A stretch of DNA of 64,000 bases, from the NCBI RefSeq assembly GCF_036227565.1, contig NZ_CP109461.1, forward strand, positions 310,001-374,000. The letters run 5' to 3'. The notes under the pieces are model-generated. The model saw nothing but the letters and a program-made list of their open reading frames with translations. It ran no database searches and was not told the DNA's origin. Origin of the DNA: Streptomyces sp. NBC_01454. GTDB lineage: Bacteria > Actinomycetota > Actinomycetes > Streptomycetales > Streptomycetaceae. A program made the translations under genes and the position numbers. Positions 36,346 through 45,173 of this stretch are shown here, in pieces; the stretch's first letter is position 1; the number at the start of each line of letters is the position of its first letter.

Positions 36346-36560
36346 CAGATCTGGGCCTGCCGGCCCGCAACCGCCGTATCGGAGACCTTCCGTTCGTAGC
36401 GGCTGTGCACCCTCATAGACACCGTGCCGCAGCCCGGACACACTACGGCCGGCTCTCGTCCTCGCGCATATATCCGGACCGTACGTAGAGTCACCCGGAC
36501 ATGCTCAACGTGCAGGCGAGCGAAGTGCGGGAACAAGACCGAGATCAGTTCAGCGATCGA
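36346..36560 (-). pseudogene. ISL3-family transposase N-terminal fragment (first)
   Basis: The frame reads IAELISVLFPHFARLHVEHV, then VRIYARGREPAVVCPGCG and VHSRYERKVSDTAVAGRQAQ. These are the zinc-binding and HTH-entry segments of an ISL3 transposase (CPGC, SRYxR). It stops being ISL3-like after about 65 residues, where the second fragment begins. A C-terminal ISL3 piece lies at 48478-49105, but I cannot tell whether it was the same gene. Confidence 0.6.
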
Positions 36561-36694
36561 CGCCCGACATGATCACGAACTACCAAGATTCACACCGGGT
36601 CTTTCACCAAACTCGCGACAGAGCCCCAAGCGGGGCACCGCGCCACTCGGGAGTGTCATGAATCAGGTGGGCAGCCACTCAGAAGGGACCCCTG

Positions 36695-37192
36695 ATGGAA
36701 GCGAAGAACGGTCACCTGATCGAGGGCGCTGACGGTGTATCGGTTGCGGTGCTGGACGGTGACGTTGACGGTGCCGGTGTGGCATCGAAAGCAACAACTC
36801 TGAGCCGTGAGGCGGCGGCTGCGCACGGGCTGAGCCCGCGCCTGCTCGACGAGCTGGCCGAACTCGCCGAGGTCAAGGTCCGCGACGGCGGGCTGAAGCT
36901 GATGGGCGAGGGCGGCCTGCTGGTTGAGCTGACCAGGCATCTCATGCAGGCCGCCGTCGAGGCGGAGATGGACCAGCATCTGGGCGAGGAGGCTGGCCGC
37001 ACCGGTGGCCGGGGCTCTCGTTCTGGCGGCAACGCCCGCAACGGCTACCGGCCCAGGAAGGTCATGCCGGAGGTCGGCGCCGTGGCGGTGCAGTCCCGAG
37101 GGACCGGGCCGGGCACGATCGCCTCCAGCCTGCTGCCGAAGTGCGCGCGGCGGACCGGCGGCCTGGACGAGATGGTCCCCTGCGCAGCGTGA
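36695..37192 (+). pseudogene. IS256-family (Mutator) transposase N-terminal fragment
   Basis: From ATG 36695 (AGAAGGG upstream) it reads LLDELAELAEVKVRDGGLKL, LLVELTRHLMQAAVEAEMDQ and NARNGYRPRKVMPEVGAVAV, typical of the IS256 DNA-binding region. At about 37092-37115 the residues SRGTGPG replace VPRDRAG because the register is off by one and then restored, so two nearby indels compensate. The frame ends GGLDEMVPCAA, far short of the usual 400 or more residues and before any catalytic residue. 36715-37087 is repeated at 63628-64000. Confidence 0.8.
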
Positions 37193-37418
37193 TCTGGGGG
37201 TCTCCGAAGGCGGAACGGGTGGTCAGCTCCTCCCTGCACCGGAAATTACGGGTGCACCTTATCGTCCTCCCTCGGCCGCGTCGTCAACTTGGGCTGAGAC
37301 CCGCCGCTGAGGCAACGCGTCGTAGACGCGGGCGCGTACGACGGTGAGGGCGGGCTGCCCGGCGGGAGCGTGCTGAGGGGAGGCGGGCGGCCGTGCTGTC
37401 CCGCCGAGGCCGAGGAGT

Positions 37419-37446
37419 CGAGCCCCGGCGGTCCGCCCGGGGCTCG
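37419..37446. terminator. Hairpin, possible terminator
   Basis: CGAGCCCCGG and its exact complement are separated by 8 nt. It is positioned just past the C-terminal end of the HD-domain remnant on the minus strand. Confidence 0.5.
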
Positions 37447-37489
37447 CCATGCCGTTCGGTGGTCAAGGTCCCCGGTCCCTCGGGCCGGT

Positions 37490-37900
37490 TGGAGCTCTTG
37501 ACCGCTTCGACGACGTTCGCGAGACGTAGCCGGACGTGCGCCGCTCCTGGGCGTCCGCCTCGACGTTGCCGAACGCGGCGTTGGGCTTCGGCGCGATGCC
37601 GTCGCTGAACGCGCCGCTTGAAGGCGGGGCGCGTGGGCCGCGACCACGGCCGTCCGCACCGCGCCGGAGACGGCGCGGTAGCCGGTGCCGCGCACGTCCA
37701 GCTCTGCGCCCGCGGTCACCCGTGCGACCTCCGGATCGGGGTATGCGGGGATCTCCGGGGTGGTGTGCGGCGCGCCCGGGCCTCCTCGGCGTCGGCGATC
37801 TCGAACCGGCGGCCGGAGGAGCGCTGCTCCTGGTTCAGGCCGATCCGGTGGAACAAGGCGCCCGCATGCAGGAGTTCGGGGGCGAAGGCGAGGCCGCCGC
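37490..37900 (-). pseudogene. HD-domain phosphohydrolase remnant
   Basis: Pieces in three registers match one family: PELLHAGALFHRIGLNQEQR and RRFEIADAEEARA, then HTTPEIPAYPDPEVARVTAG and ELDVRGTGYRAVS, then SDGIAPKPNAAFGNVEADAQ. This is the order seen in actinobacterial HD proteins with a PELL...FHDxGL core. Here the metal-binding HD is changed to HR (FHRIGL), and frameshifts and deletions separate the parts. Clearly inactive. Confidence 0.6.
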
Positions 37901-38111
37901 TCGCTCGCCTCCGTCGCGGCGACCACCAATAGGTGGGGTAGCGGGCGGTCTGCCCGCTACGGCCGGTCACGAGGCCGACCAGCACGAGCAGCACGGTCGC
38001 GAGCAGCAGCGGCAGGAACGTCTCCACGGACGGCTGCGCCGCCACGACGATCACGGCCGTCGCGACGGCCGGGGAGCGGGGAGCGGGGAGGGCGGGGTCC
38101 TGGCGATCACG

Positions 38112-39785
38112 TCAGACCTCGGAGATGCGGGTGAAGCGGCCCGCGACATGGAGGTCGGCTTCGATGCGGGCCACGGTGGCACGGAGTTCGGGGAGGACGT
38201 CCGTGATGCAGGCCGTTGTGGTGCGGCTGCTACTGTGCATGGCGACGTTTAGGGCGGCGACCGTGCGGCCCAGACGGTCGCGGACGGGCACGGCGATCGA
38301 ACGCAGACCCTCCTCCAGTTCCTCGTCGACGAGGGCATAGCCGTCGTGGTGGACGCCGTCGAGTAGTGCGCTGATGCGGGCGGGCTCGGTGACGGTGCGG
38401 GGTGTGAGGGGGCGGAGGTCGGCACGGGCCAGACGGGCTGTGCGTTCGTCCGCGGGGAGTCCGGCCAGGAGGACGCGTCCCATGGAAGCGGCATACGCCG
38501 GGAAGCGGGTGCCGATGGTGATGTTGACGCTCATGATGCGCTCGGTGGCGACGCGGGCGGTGTAGCGGATGTCGTCGCCCTCGAGGACGGCGAGCGACGC
38601 GGATTCGTGGACGCGGCCGACCAGTTGGGTCATGTGGGGTACGGCGATTTCAGGGAGCGTCGTACAGGACAGCGCGGAATGGCCGAGGGCGAGCACGCGT
38701 GGGGTGAGCCGGAAGCGGCGGTCCTGGGATGTCACGTATCCGAGGTGCTCCAGAGTGATGAGGGCGCGCCGCGCGGAGGCCCTGGCGAGCCCGGTTGCCC
38801 CGGCGATCTCGCTCAACGAGAGTTCCGCCCTCCCCTCCCCGAATGCGGTGATCACGGTCAGTCCGCGGGCCAGGGACTCCACGAACTCCGCGCCGAGCTC
38901 TTGCTTGGAGGTCGTGGTCCACCGGGCGAGATCCTTGGTGGGTTCCGCCGCTGCGGGTTCGGACCGGAGCAGCTCGTGCTCCATCGCGGCCACGGTCTCC
39001 CGTACCCGGGGCAGGACCGCCTGCCGCAGCGAGTCGGCGCTGTGACGACTGGTGTGGCTGACCACGCTGACCGCGCAGGCCACCTCGTCCTGCGGGTCGC
39101 GAACCGGGACGGCGACGGCGATCAGGCCGGGCTCGATGCGCTGGTCGTCCAGGGCGTAGCCGTCCTGCGTCGCCCTGGCGGCCCGCTCCTCGAAGTCTTC
39201 GAAGTCCTTGGCGGCGGTGTCCCCGGATCGCGGTGGCACGGCGGGAAATGGGCGGCTCTCCGGGGCCCTCGCCCGGCGCCCGCGCCACGCCGCCCAATCT
39301 TCCTCCGCCCAGCGCGCCGCGGCGAACAGCGGCCCTGGCGCCGTGCGTTCCGCCGGCAGCAGATCACCGATCCGGAAGGTCAGCGACATCGCACGGCGCC
39401 GGGTGGTCTGGTGCACGAAGCGGATGCCGTCCCTGTCGGGCACGGCGAGGGAGACCGACTCGTCGAGTTCCCCGGCGAGCCGTGCGGCGAGTGGACCCAG
39501 CCGCTCCGGCAGCCCGAGCGCAGCGAGATAGGTGTTGCCCAGCTCCATCAGCTGCGGCGCGAGTCTCACCTCGTGGTCGTCGAGCCGCAGATAGCCCATA
39601 CGCCCGAAGGTTGCCGCGACCCGGTCGACGGTGGAGCGGGCCAGCCCCGTGGTGCGCGCGACATCGCTGAGGCTCATCCGTCCGCCCGCGTCGTTGATTT
39701 CGTGCAGCACGGTGATCCCGCGCATCAGCGGCCCTACGGCCTCGGCCGGTGCGGTGGTCGGGTCGTCTGCCGGGGTGGCTGGCAT
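38112..39785 (-). CDS. Tandem IclR-family regulator of the pca/pob cluster
   Basis: 557 residues from ATG 39785 (GGAG upstream; a GTG at 39827 would add 14). It contains two complete IclR units in one chain: wHTH 1 (about 20-80, MSLSDVARTTGLARSTVDRV) with effector domain 1 (about 85-270), then wHTH 2 (about 310-365, LSLSEIAGATGLARASARRA) with effector domain 2 (about 370-545, SMGRVLLAGLPADERTARLA). Ordinary IclR proteins are about 260 residues. PcaR/PcaU-type IclR proteins control protocatechuate genes, and duplicated forms are known in actinomycetes. Divergent from pcaI with a palindrome between them, so it is probably the cluster regulator, responding to a pathway acid. Intact. Confidence 0.88.
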   Translation of the reverse strand: MPATPADDPTTAPAEAVGPLMRGITVLHEINDAGGRMSLSDVARTTGLARSTVDRVAATFGRMGYLRLDDHEVRLAPQLMELGNTYLAALGLPERLGPLAARLAGELDESVSLAVPDRDGIRFVHQTTRRRAMSLTFRIGDLLPAERTAPGPLFAAARWAEEDWAAWRGRRARAPESRPFPAVPPRSGDTAAKDFEDFEERAARATQDGYALDDQRIEPGLIAVAVPVRDPQDEVACAVSVVSHTSRHSADSLRQAVLPRVRETVAAMEHELLRSEPAAAEPTKDLARWTTTSKQELGAEFVESLARGLTVITAFGEGRAELSLSEIAGATGLARASARRALITLEHLGYVTSQDRRFRLTPRVLALGHSALSCTTLPEIAVPHMTQLVGRVHESASLAVLEGDDIRYTARVATERIMSVNITIGTRFPAYAASMGRVLLAGLPADERTARLARADLRPLTPRTVTEPARISALLDGVHHDGYALVDEELEEGLRSIAVPVRDRLGRTVAALNVAMHSSSRTTTACITDVLPELRATVARIEADLHVAGRFTRISEV

Positions 39786-39801
39786 CGCTTCTCCAGGGGC
39801 G

Positions 39802-39830
39802 TTGACATGCGCGCCGGGTGAACGCACACT
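39802..39830 (+). promoter_or_regulatory. Candidate promoter of the pcaI operon
   Basis: A perfect TTGACA at 39802-39807 and CACACT at 39825-39830 are 17 nt apart, which would start transcription near 39837. The -35 is strong and the -10 is poor, consistent with an activated or repressible promoter. It also overlaps the leader of the regulator gene. Confidence 0.5.
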
Positions 39831-39846
39831 CAGGGCGAGCCAAAAA

Positions 39847-39860
39847 TGAACTCTAGTTCA
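39847..39860. promoter_or_regulatory. Candidate IclR operator
   Basis: TGAACTCTAGTTCA: 6-bp perfect inverted arms (TGAACT/AGTTCA) with a 2-bp centre. It lies about 10 nt past the predicted transcription start and 17-32 nt before pcaI, so a bound protein could block transcription. IclR proteins bind short palindromes of this kind. Confidence 0.55.
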
Positions 39861-39891
39861 CTGGGCGAACAACCGAATGGTGCAACCCTCC

Positions 39892-40659
39892 ATGGACAAA
39901 GTCAAACGGTCGGCCGCCGAGGCGGTCGCCGACATCCCGGATCACGCGTCGCTCGCCGTCGGCGGATTCGGCCTGAGCGGGGTGCCGAACGTGCTGATCG
40001 AGGCTGTGCACGCCTGCGGCACCGCCGGACTCGGCGTGGTCTCCAACAATTGCGGTGTGGACGGCGGTGGCCTCGGCATCCTGCTCGCAGCGCGCCGCGT
40101 CGCCCGGGTCACCAGCTCGTACATCGGCGAGAACAAGGAGTTCGCCCGCCAGTACCTCCACGGTGAGCTGGAGGTCGAGCTCGTGCCTCAGGGCACGCTC
40201 GCCGAACGGCTGCGTGCCGGAGGCTGCGGTATCCCTGCCTTCTTCACCTCCGCCGGCGTCGGCACCCAGGTCGCAGACGGCGGACTGCCCTGGCGGTACG
40301 CCCCCGACGGTTCGGTGGCGTTGCCGTCCCCGGCCAAGGAGGTCCGTGCCTTCGGCGGCCGTGACCACATCCTCGAACACGGCATCACCACCGACTTCGC
40401 CCTCGTGCGTGCTGCGAAGGGCGACCGGCACGGGAACCTGGTCTTCAGCAAGGCCGCCCGGAACTTCAACCCGCTTGCGGCGATGGCAGGCAGGGTCACC
40501 ATCGCCGAGGTGGAAGAGCTGGTCGAGCCGGGGGAACTGGACCCGGACGCGATCCACGTACCGGGCCTGTTCGTCCAGCGGGTGCTCCCGCTCACCCCGC
40601 AGCAGGCCGCCATCAAGGACATAGAAAAAAGGACCGTACGAGGGGCGGAACGACGCTGA
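39892..40659 (+). CDS. pcaI: 3-oxoadipate CoA-transferase subunit A
   Basis: 255 residues from ATG 39892 (an in-frame ATG at 39877 would add five; neither has a clear ribosome site). Transfers CoA from succinyl-CoA to beta-ketoadipate together with PcaJ. Family I CoA-transferase alpha subunit: [20 protein letters not shown] glycine loop, [12 protein letters not shown] and [17 protein letters not shown]. First gene of the operon. Its TGA overlaps the pcaJ ATG by 1 nt, matching 1:1 production of the two subunits. Intact and full length. Confidence 0.95.
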   Translation: MDKVKRSAAEAVADIPDHASLAVGGFGLSGVPNVLIEAVHACGTAGLGVVSNNCGVDGGGLGILLAARRVARVTSSYIGENKEFARQYLHGELEVELVPQGTLAERLRAGGCGIPAFFTSAGVGTQVADGGLPWRYAPDGSVALPSPAKEVRAFGGRDHILEHGITTDFALVRAAKGDRHGNLVFSKAARNFNPLAAMAGRVTIAEVEELVEPGELDPDAIHVPGLFVQRVLPLTPQQAAIKDIEKRTVRGAERR

Positions 40660-41309
40660 TGAGCTGGACACGCGACGAGATGGCCGCGCGCGCGGCCGCC
40701 GAACTGACCGACGGCTCGTATGTGAACCTCGGCATCGGGCTGCCCACGCTCATACCGAGCTTCCTCCCGGCCGGCGTTGACGTCGTCCTGCACTCCGAGA
40801 ACGGGATCCTCGGCGTCGGACCGTACCCGTACGAGGACGAAGTCGACCCGGATCTGATCAATGCCGGGAAGGAGACGGTCACCACCCGTCCCGGCGCCGC
40901 GTTCTTCGACTCCGCGCTGTCCTTCGGCATGATCCGCGGCGGCCACGTCGACACGGCCGTCCTGGGGGCCATGCAGGTCTCCGCGGGCGGCGATCTGGCC
41001 AACTGGTCCGTCCCCGGAAAGTTGATCAAGGGCATGGGAGGCGCGATGGACCTCGTTCACGGCGCCCGCAGAGTGATCGTTCTGACGGACCACACCACCA
41101 AGGATGGTGCCCCGAAGATCGTCCAGGAGTGCACGCTGCCGCTGACGGGCAGGGCGTGTGTGCACCGCATCATCACCGACCTTGGCGTCCTGGACGTGAC
41201 CGCGGAGGGACTCGTTCTCGTCGAGACCGCTCCGGGAGTCGCTCCGGATGACATACGACAGAGGACTGCTGCGCCCGTCGGGGTCGCGTGCGTGAAGGAG
41301 CTGACATGA
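40659..41309 (+). CDS. pcaJ: 3-oxoadipate CoA-transferase subunit B
   Basis: 216 residues. The beta subunit carries the catalytic Glu in [13 protein letters not shown] (the SENG motif), which forms the glutamyl-CoA intermediate. The [15 protein letters not shown] and [20 protein letters not shown] segments are typical. It overlaps pcaI (TGATG) and pcaF (ATGA), so translation is coupled. Intact. Confidence 0.96.
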   Translation: MSWTRDEMAARAAAELTDGSYVNLGIGLPTLIPSFLPAGVDVVLHSENGILGVGPYPYEDEVDPDLINAGKETVTTRPGAAFFDSALSFGMIRGGHVDTAVLGAMQVSAGGDLANWSVPGKLIKGMGGAMDLVHGARRVIVLTDHTTKDGAPKIVQECTLPLTGRACVHRIITDLGVLDVTAEGLVLVETAPGVAPDDIRQRTAAPVGVACVKELT

Positions 41310-42496
41310 CCGGCCGTCTGCGTGAGGTGTATGTGGTCGATGCCGTTCGTACGCCGATCGGCAAGTACGGCGGTGCGCTGGCCGGTGTGCGTCCGGACGA
41401 TCTGGCGGCGGGGGTGTTGGGTGCACTCGTCTCGCGTGTGCCGGACCTCGACCCGGCCCGGATCGACGACGTCTTCTTCGGCAATGCCAACGGTGCCGGG
41501 GAGGACAACCGCGATGTGGCCCGGATGGCCCTGCTGCTCGCCGGACTGCCGGTGACCGTGCCCGGCACCACGGTGAACCGGCTGTGCGGGTCGGGGATGG
41601 AGGCTGTCGTCCAAGCCGCCCGCGCCATCGCCGTCGGTGACGCGTCGATCGCCGTCGCGGGCGGTGTGGAGTCGATGAGCCGCTCCCCTTGGGTGCTGCA
41701 GAAGCCGGAGCGTGGATTCCCCGCCGGGCACCAGCAGGTGCATTCGACGACGCTGGGCTGGCGGATGGTCAACCCGCGGATGCCCGAGGAGTGGACGGTC
41801 GGCCTCGGTGAGGGCGCGGAGCTGCTCGCCGAGCGGTACGGGATCGACCGCGAGGCCCAGGACGCGTTCGCCCTCGCCAGCCACCGCAATGCCGCCCGTG
41901 GCTGGTCGGACGGCCTGTACGACGCTGAGGTCGTGCCGGTCGACGGGGTGGACCTGGTCCGGGACGAGTGCATCCGGGACAGCACGTCGATCGAGGCGCT
42001 GGCCAAGCTGAAGACGGTGTTCCGCACGGACGGCACCGTCACGGCGGGCAACTCCTCCCCGCTGAACGACGGGGCCGCCGCGCTGCTCCTCGTGGACGAG
42101 GACGGGTTGCGCGCCACCGGCCGCGAACCGCTCGCCCGCATCGGTGCCTCGGCCGTCACCGGCATCGAGCCGCAGTACTTCGGAGCGGGCCCCGTCGAGG
42201 CCGTTCGCCGCGCCCTGAAGAAGGCCGGCCGGGAGCTGGGCGAGCTGGTCACCGTGGAGCTCAACGAAGCCTTCGCCGCCCAGGCCCTGGCCTGTGTGAA
42301 CCAGCTGCCGGGCCTCGATCCGGCCGTCGTCAACCCGCGGGGCGGAGCCATCGCCCTCGGCCATCCGCTCGGCGTGTCCGGGGCGCGGCTCACCAGCGCG
42401 GTCGCCCATCAGCTGGCCGCCGCGGGCTCCGGCACCGGACTGGCCACCCTGTGCATCGGCGTGGGGCAGGGCCTCGCACTCGTCCTGGAAAGGTGA
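41306..42496 (+). CDS. pcaF: Beta-ketoadipyl-CoA thiolase
   Basis: 396 residues from ATG 41306 in the ATGA overlap with pcaJ. Cleaves beta-ketoadipyl-CoA with CoA to succinyl-CoA and acetyl-CoA, the last step of the pathway. Acyl-enzyme Cys94 ([10 protein letters not shown]), active-site His353 ([10 protein letters not shown]) and Cys383 (TLCIGVGQG) are all present, and [18 protein letters not shown] matches the thiolase family. Its genomic partners point to beta-ketoadipyl-CoA rather than fatty-acid substrates. Seven nt separate it from pcaH. Confidence 0.95.
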   Translation: MTGRLREVYVVDAVRTPIGKYGGALAGVRPDDLAAGVLGALVSRVPDLDPARIDDVFFGNANGAGEDNRDVARMALLLAGLPVTVPGTTVNRLCGSGMEAVVQAARAIAVGDASIAVAGGVESMSRSPWVLQKPERGFPAGHQQVHSTTLGWRMVNPRMPEEWTVGLGEGAELLAERYGIDREAQDAFALASHRNAARGWSDGLYDAEVVPVDGVDLVRDECIRDSTSIEALAKLKTVFRTDGTVTAGNSSPLNDGAAALLLVDEDGLRATGREPLARIGASAVTGIEPQYFGAGPVEAVRRALKKAGRELGELVTVELNEAFAAQALACVNQLPGLDPAVVNPRGGAIALGHPLGVSGARLTSAVAHQLAAAGSGTGLATLCIGVGQGLALVLER

Positions 42497-42503
42497 CTTC
42501 CCC

Positions 42504-43277
42504 ATGACCCCCACCCAGAAGCAGATCAGTGCGGAGATCGCCACGGCCCATGAATCGGCCACCACGGCGGTCATGGACGGCGCTCCCGCACCGCACCACC
42601 CAGCTCGGGACTTCGCCCCCTACCGCAGCAGCGTCCTACGCCACCCGCGCCTGCCGCTCATCGCCGTGGGTGACGACCCGGAAGCGACCGAGCTGCACGG
42701 TCCGGTCTTCGGCATCACCGATGTCACCGAGCTCGACGCGGATCTGACCCGGCAGCACGCCGGAGAGCCGCTCGGCGAGCGCATCACCGTCACCGGTCGG
42801 ATCCTTGACCGCTCGGGACGGCCCGTGCGCGGCCAGCTCGTGGAGATCTGGCAGGCCAACGCATCAGGAAGGTACGCGCATCAGCGCGACCAGCATCCGG
42901 CCCCGCTGGATCCCCACTTCACGGGAGTCGGACGCTGCCTGACGGGCGAGGACGGCACCTACACGTTCACGACGATCAAGCCCGGGGCGTATCCGTGGCG
43001 GAACCACGTCAACGCCTGGCGGCCCGCCCACATTCACTTCTCGCTGTTCGGCAGGGCGTTCACCCAGCGCCTGGTGACGCAGATGTACTTCCCGGGTGAT
43101 CCCCTCTTCCCGTACGACCCGATCCTCCAGTCGGTCACCGACCCGGCGGCGCGGGCCAGGCTCGTCGCCGCGTACGAGCACGAGCTGTCGATCCCCGAAG
43201 GGTCCCTCGGCTACCGCTGGGACATCGTGCTCGACGGCCCGGCCGCCACGCTCCAGGACCCCGAGGAGGGGCAATGA
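42504..43277 (+). CDS. pcaH: Protocatechuate 3,4-dioxygenase beta subunit
   Basis: 257 residues. Intradiol ring cleavage of protocatechuate to 3-carboxy-cis,cis-muconate. The beta subunit holds the non-heme Fe(III); ligands are visible as Tyr in GRYAHQRDQHPAP, Tyr in GAYPWRNHVNAWR and the His pair in RPAHIHFSLFG. The N-terminal dioxygenase_N-like part contains YRSSVLRHPRLPLI. It overlaps pcaG by ATGA, consistent with an (alpha-beta) oligomer. Intact. Confidence 0.96.
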   Translation: MTPTQKQISAEIATAHESATTAVMDGAPAPHHPARDFAPYRSSVLRHPRLPLIAVGDDPEATELHGPVFGITDVTELDADLTRQHAGEPLGERITVTGRILDRSGRPVRGQLVEIWQANASGRYAHQRDQHPAPLDPHFTGVGRCLTGEDGTYTFTTIKPGAYPWRNHVNAWRPAHIHFSLFGRAFTQRLVTQMYFPGDPLFPYDPILQSVTDPAARARLVAAYEHELSIPEGSLGYRWDIVLDGPAATLQDPEEGQ

Positions 43278-43816
43278 CGCTTTTCCCCACTCCCTCGCAG
43301 ACCGTTGGCCCCTTCTACGGGTACGCCCTCCCGTTTCCCGGCGGCGGGGACATCGCCCCAGCCGGGCATCCCGCCACGATCACCGTGCACGGCTGCGTAC
43401 GCGACGGGAACGGTGACCCGGTGCCGGACGCGCTCCTGGAGTTCTGGCAGGGCTCGGGCCGCCCCGGCTCCCTGCGCCGGGACCCGGTCACCGGGGGATT
43501 CACCGGCCGCAACGGGAGGGACTTCACCGGGTTCGGTCGAGTGCCGACCGACGCCGACGGGCGCTGGGTCGTGACGACACTGCCACCGCCGGAGGCGACG
43601 CCGTATCTGTCGGTGTGCGTGTTCGCCCGCGGGTTGATGCACCACTTGTTCACGAGGGCGTACGTCGGCGACGCGGCGGCCGACCCGCTGCTCGCCACGA
43701 TTCCCGAGGAACGCAGGTCCACGCTGACAGCGGTGCCCACAGGCGAGCGGGCGTACCGCTTCGACATCCACCTGCAAGGGGAGAAGGAGACGGTCTTCCT
43801 TGACTTCCACGGATGA
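43274..43816 (+). CDS. pcaG: Protocatechuate 3,4-dioxygenase alpha subunit
   Basis: 180 residues. It opens PTPSQTVGPFYGYALPFPGG, the hallmark of alpha subunits, and has TVHGCVRDGNGDPVPDALLE, FARGLMHHLFTRAYVGD and YRFDIHLQGEKETVFLDF. It lacks the Fe ligand set of PcaH and contributes to the substrate pocket. Start in the ATGA overlap with pcaH; the end overlaps the pcaB start by 17 nt. Intact. Confidence 0.95.
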   Translation: MTLFPTPSQTVGPFYGYALPFPGGGDIAPAGHPATITVHGCVRDGNGDPVPDALLEFWQGSGRPGSLRRDPVTGGFTGRNGRDFTGFGRVPTDADGRWVVTTLPPPEATPYLSVCVFARGLMHHLFTRAYVGDAAADPLLATIPEERRSTLTAVPTGERAYRFDIHLQGEKETVFLDFHG

Positions 43817-45173
43817 CGTCGGGCTGCTGGCTCCGCTATGGGCGGGAAGCCCCGCGGAGACAGCCACGAGTGACCGGGCTTTCCTGCAGGCCATGCTGGA
43901 CGCCGAGGCGGCGCTTGCGCGCGTTCAGGACCAGGCGGCGGGCGAGACCGTCACTGCCGTGGCGTGCTCCGCCGCACGGTTCGACGCACGGTCCCTGGCC
44001 CTGCGGGCGCAGGCCGGGGGCAATCCAGTAATCCCACTCGTCGCCGACCTCACCGCGGCCGTGGCCGAACGAGTGCCCGAGCACGCGGAGTTCGTCCACC
44101 GGGGCGCCACGAGCCAGGACATCCTGGACAGCGCACTCATGCTCATGGCCGCACCAGCCCTGGACCTGATGGCCGGCGACCTCGCACACACCGCCGACGT
44201 GCTGGGCACACTCGCCGCCGGGCACCGCCACACTCCCATGCCGGGCCGCACCCTCACCCAGCACGCCGTCCCCACCACCTTCGGCCTCAAGGCGGCGGGC
44301 TGGCGCGCGCTCGTACTGGACGCACAGGAACGGCTCGCACGGGTTCGGGCCTCACTGCCGGCGCAGTTGGGGGGCGCGGCCGGGACCCTGGCCGCCTTCG
44401 GTGACCAGGGTTTGTCGCTCCTGGCCGCCTACGCGCGGGAAACCGGCCTTGCCGAGCCCGAGCTGCCCTGGCACGTCCTGCGCACTCCGATCGCGGATCT
44501 GGGCGCAGCGCTGGCGTTCTGCGCCGGTGCGCTGGGAAAGATCGCCGCGGATGTGCTGGTGCTGTCCCGCACCGAGGTGGGTGAGCTGGCGGAGGGCTCC
44601 GGCGGCGGCTCCTCCGCGATGCCGCACAAGAACAACCCGGCGCGGGCGACGCTGATCGCTTCCGCGGCCCGCCAGGTGCCACCCCTCGCGTCGGTCCTCC
44701 TGGGCTCGCTGGTCGCGGAGGACGAACGCCCCGCGGGGACGTGGCACGCGGAATGGCTGCCCCTGCGCGAGGCCCTGCGGCTGACGGGCGGGGCGGCGCG
44801 GGCGACGACGGTCCTGTGCTCGGACCTCGTGGTCCACCCGGACCGGATGCGGGCCAACCTCGACCTCACGGGCGGACTGATGCTCACCGAACGTCTCCTG
44901 ACGGAGCTTCAGCCGATGCTGGGTCGCGCGGCGGCGCGCCGCCTGGTGACGGAGGCGGCGCGCCGTGCGTCACGGCAGGGCACCGACCTCTTCCGGGACC
45001 CGGAGCTGACGACCCGGCTCCCCGCGGAGACCCTCGCCCGTCTTGGCGACGCGAGCAGGTACCTGGGCTCCGCCCCAGCCCTGGTCGACCGCGCTCTCTC
45101 ACGCGGCTGCGGACATGCGGGCACGAACACCCACCAGGCCGCACCCGCCCCTGAATCCCAGGACGCCCCATGA
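43800..45173 (+). CDS. pcaB: 3-carboxy-cis,cis-muconate cycloisomerase
   Basis: 457 residues. Fumarase/aspartase-superfamily enzyme that converts carboxymuconate to gamma-carboxymuconolactone. The signature GSSAMPHKNNPARA is present, plus VHRGATSQDILDSAL and RTLTQHAVPTTFG. The start is the TTG at 43800 with GAAGGAG 10 nt upstream, inside the pcaG end; no better in-frame ATG precedes the conserved LLAPLWAGSP. It overlaps pcaL by ATGA. Intact. Confidence 0.94.
   Translation: MTSTDDVGLLAPLWAGSPAETATSDRAFLQAMLDAEAALARVQDQAAGETVTAVACSAARFDARSLALRAQAGGNPVIPLVADLTAAVAERVPEHAEFVHRGATSQDILDSALMLMAAPALDLMAGDLAHTADVLGTLAAGHRHTPMPGRTLTQHAVPTTFGLKAAGWRALVLDAQERLARVRASLPAQLGGAAGTLAAFGDQGLSLLAAYARETGLAEPELPWHVLRTPIADLGAALAFCAGALGKIAADVLVLSRTEVGELAEGSGGGSSAMPHKNNPARATLIASAARQVPPLASVLLGSLVAEDERPAGTWHAEWLPLREALRLTGGAARATTVLCSDLVVHPDRMRANLDLTGGLMLTERLLTELQPMLGRAAARRLVTEAARRASRQGTDLFRDPELTTRLPAETLARLGDASRYLGSAPALVDRALSRGCGHAGTNTHQAAPAPESQDAP

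Larger units (their letters stand above)
37193..38111. other. Decayed region between IS256 fragment and IclR regulator
   Basis: No intact gene. It contains a hairpin at 37419-37446, the broken HD-domain gene at 37490-37900, and around 37930-38054 on the minus strand a short hydrophobic stretch (FLPLLLATVLLVLVGLVTG) that may be a membrane-protein remnant. Confidence 0.5.
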
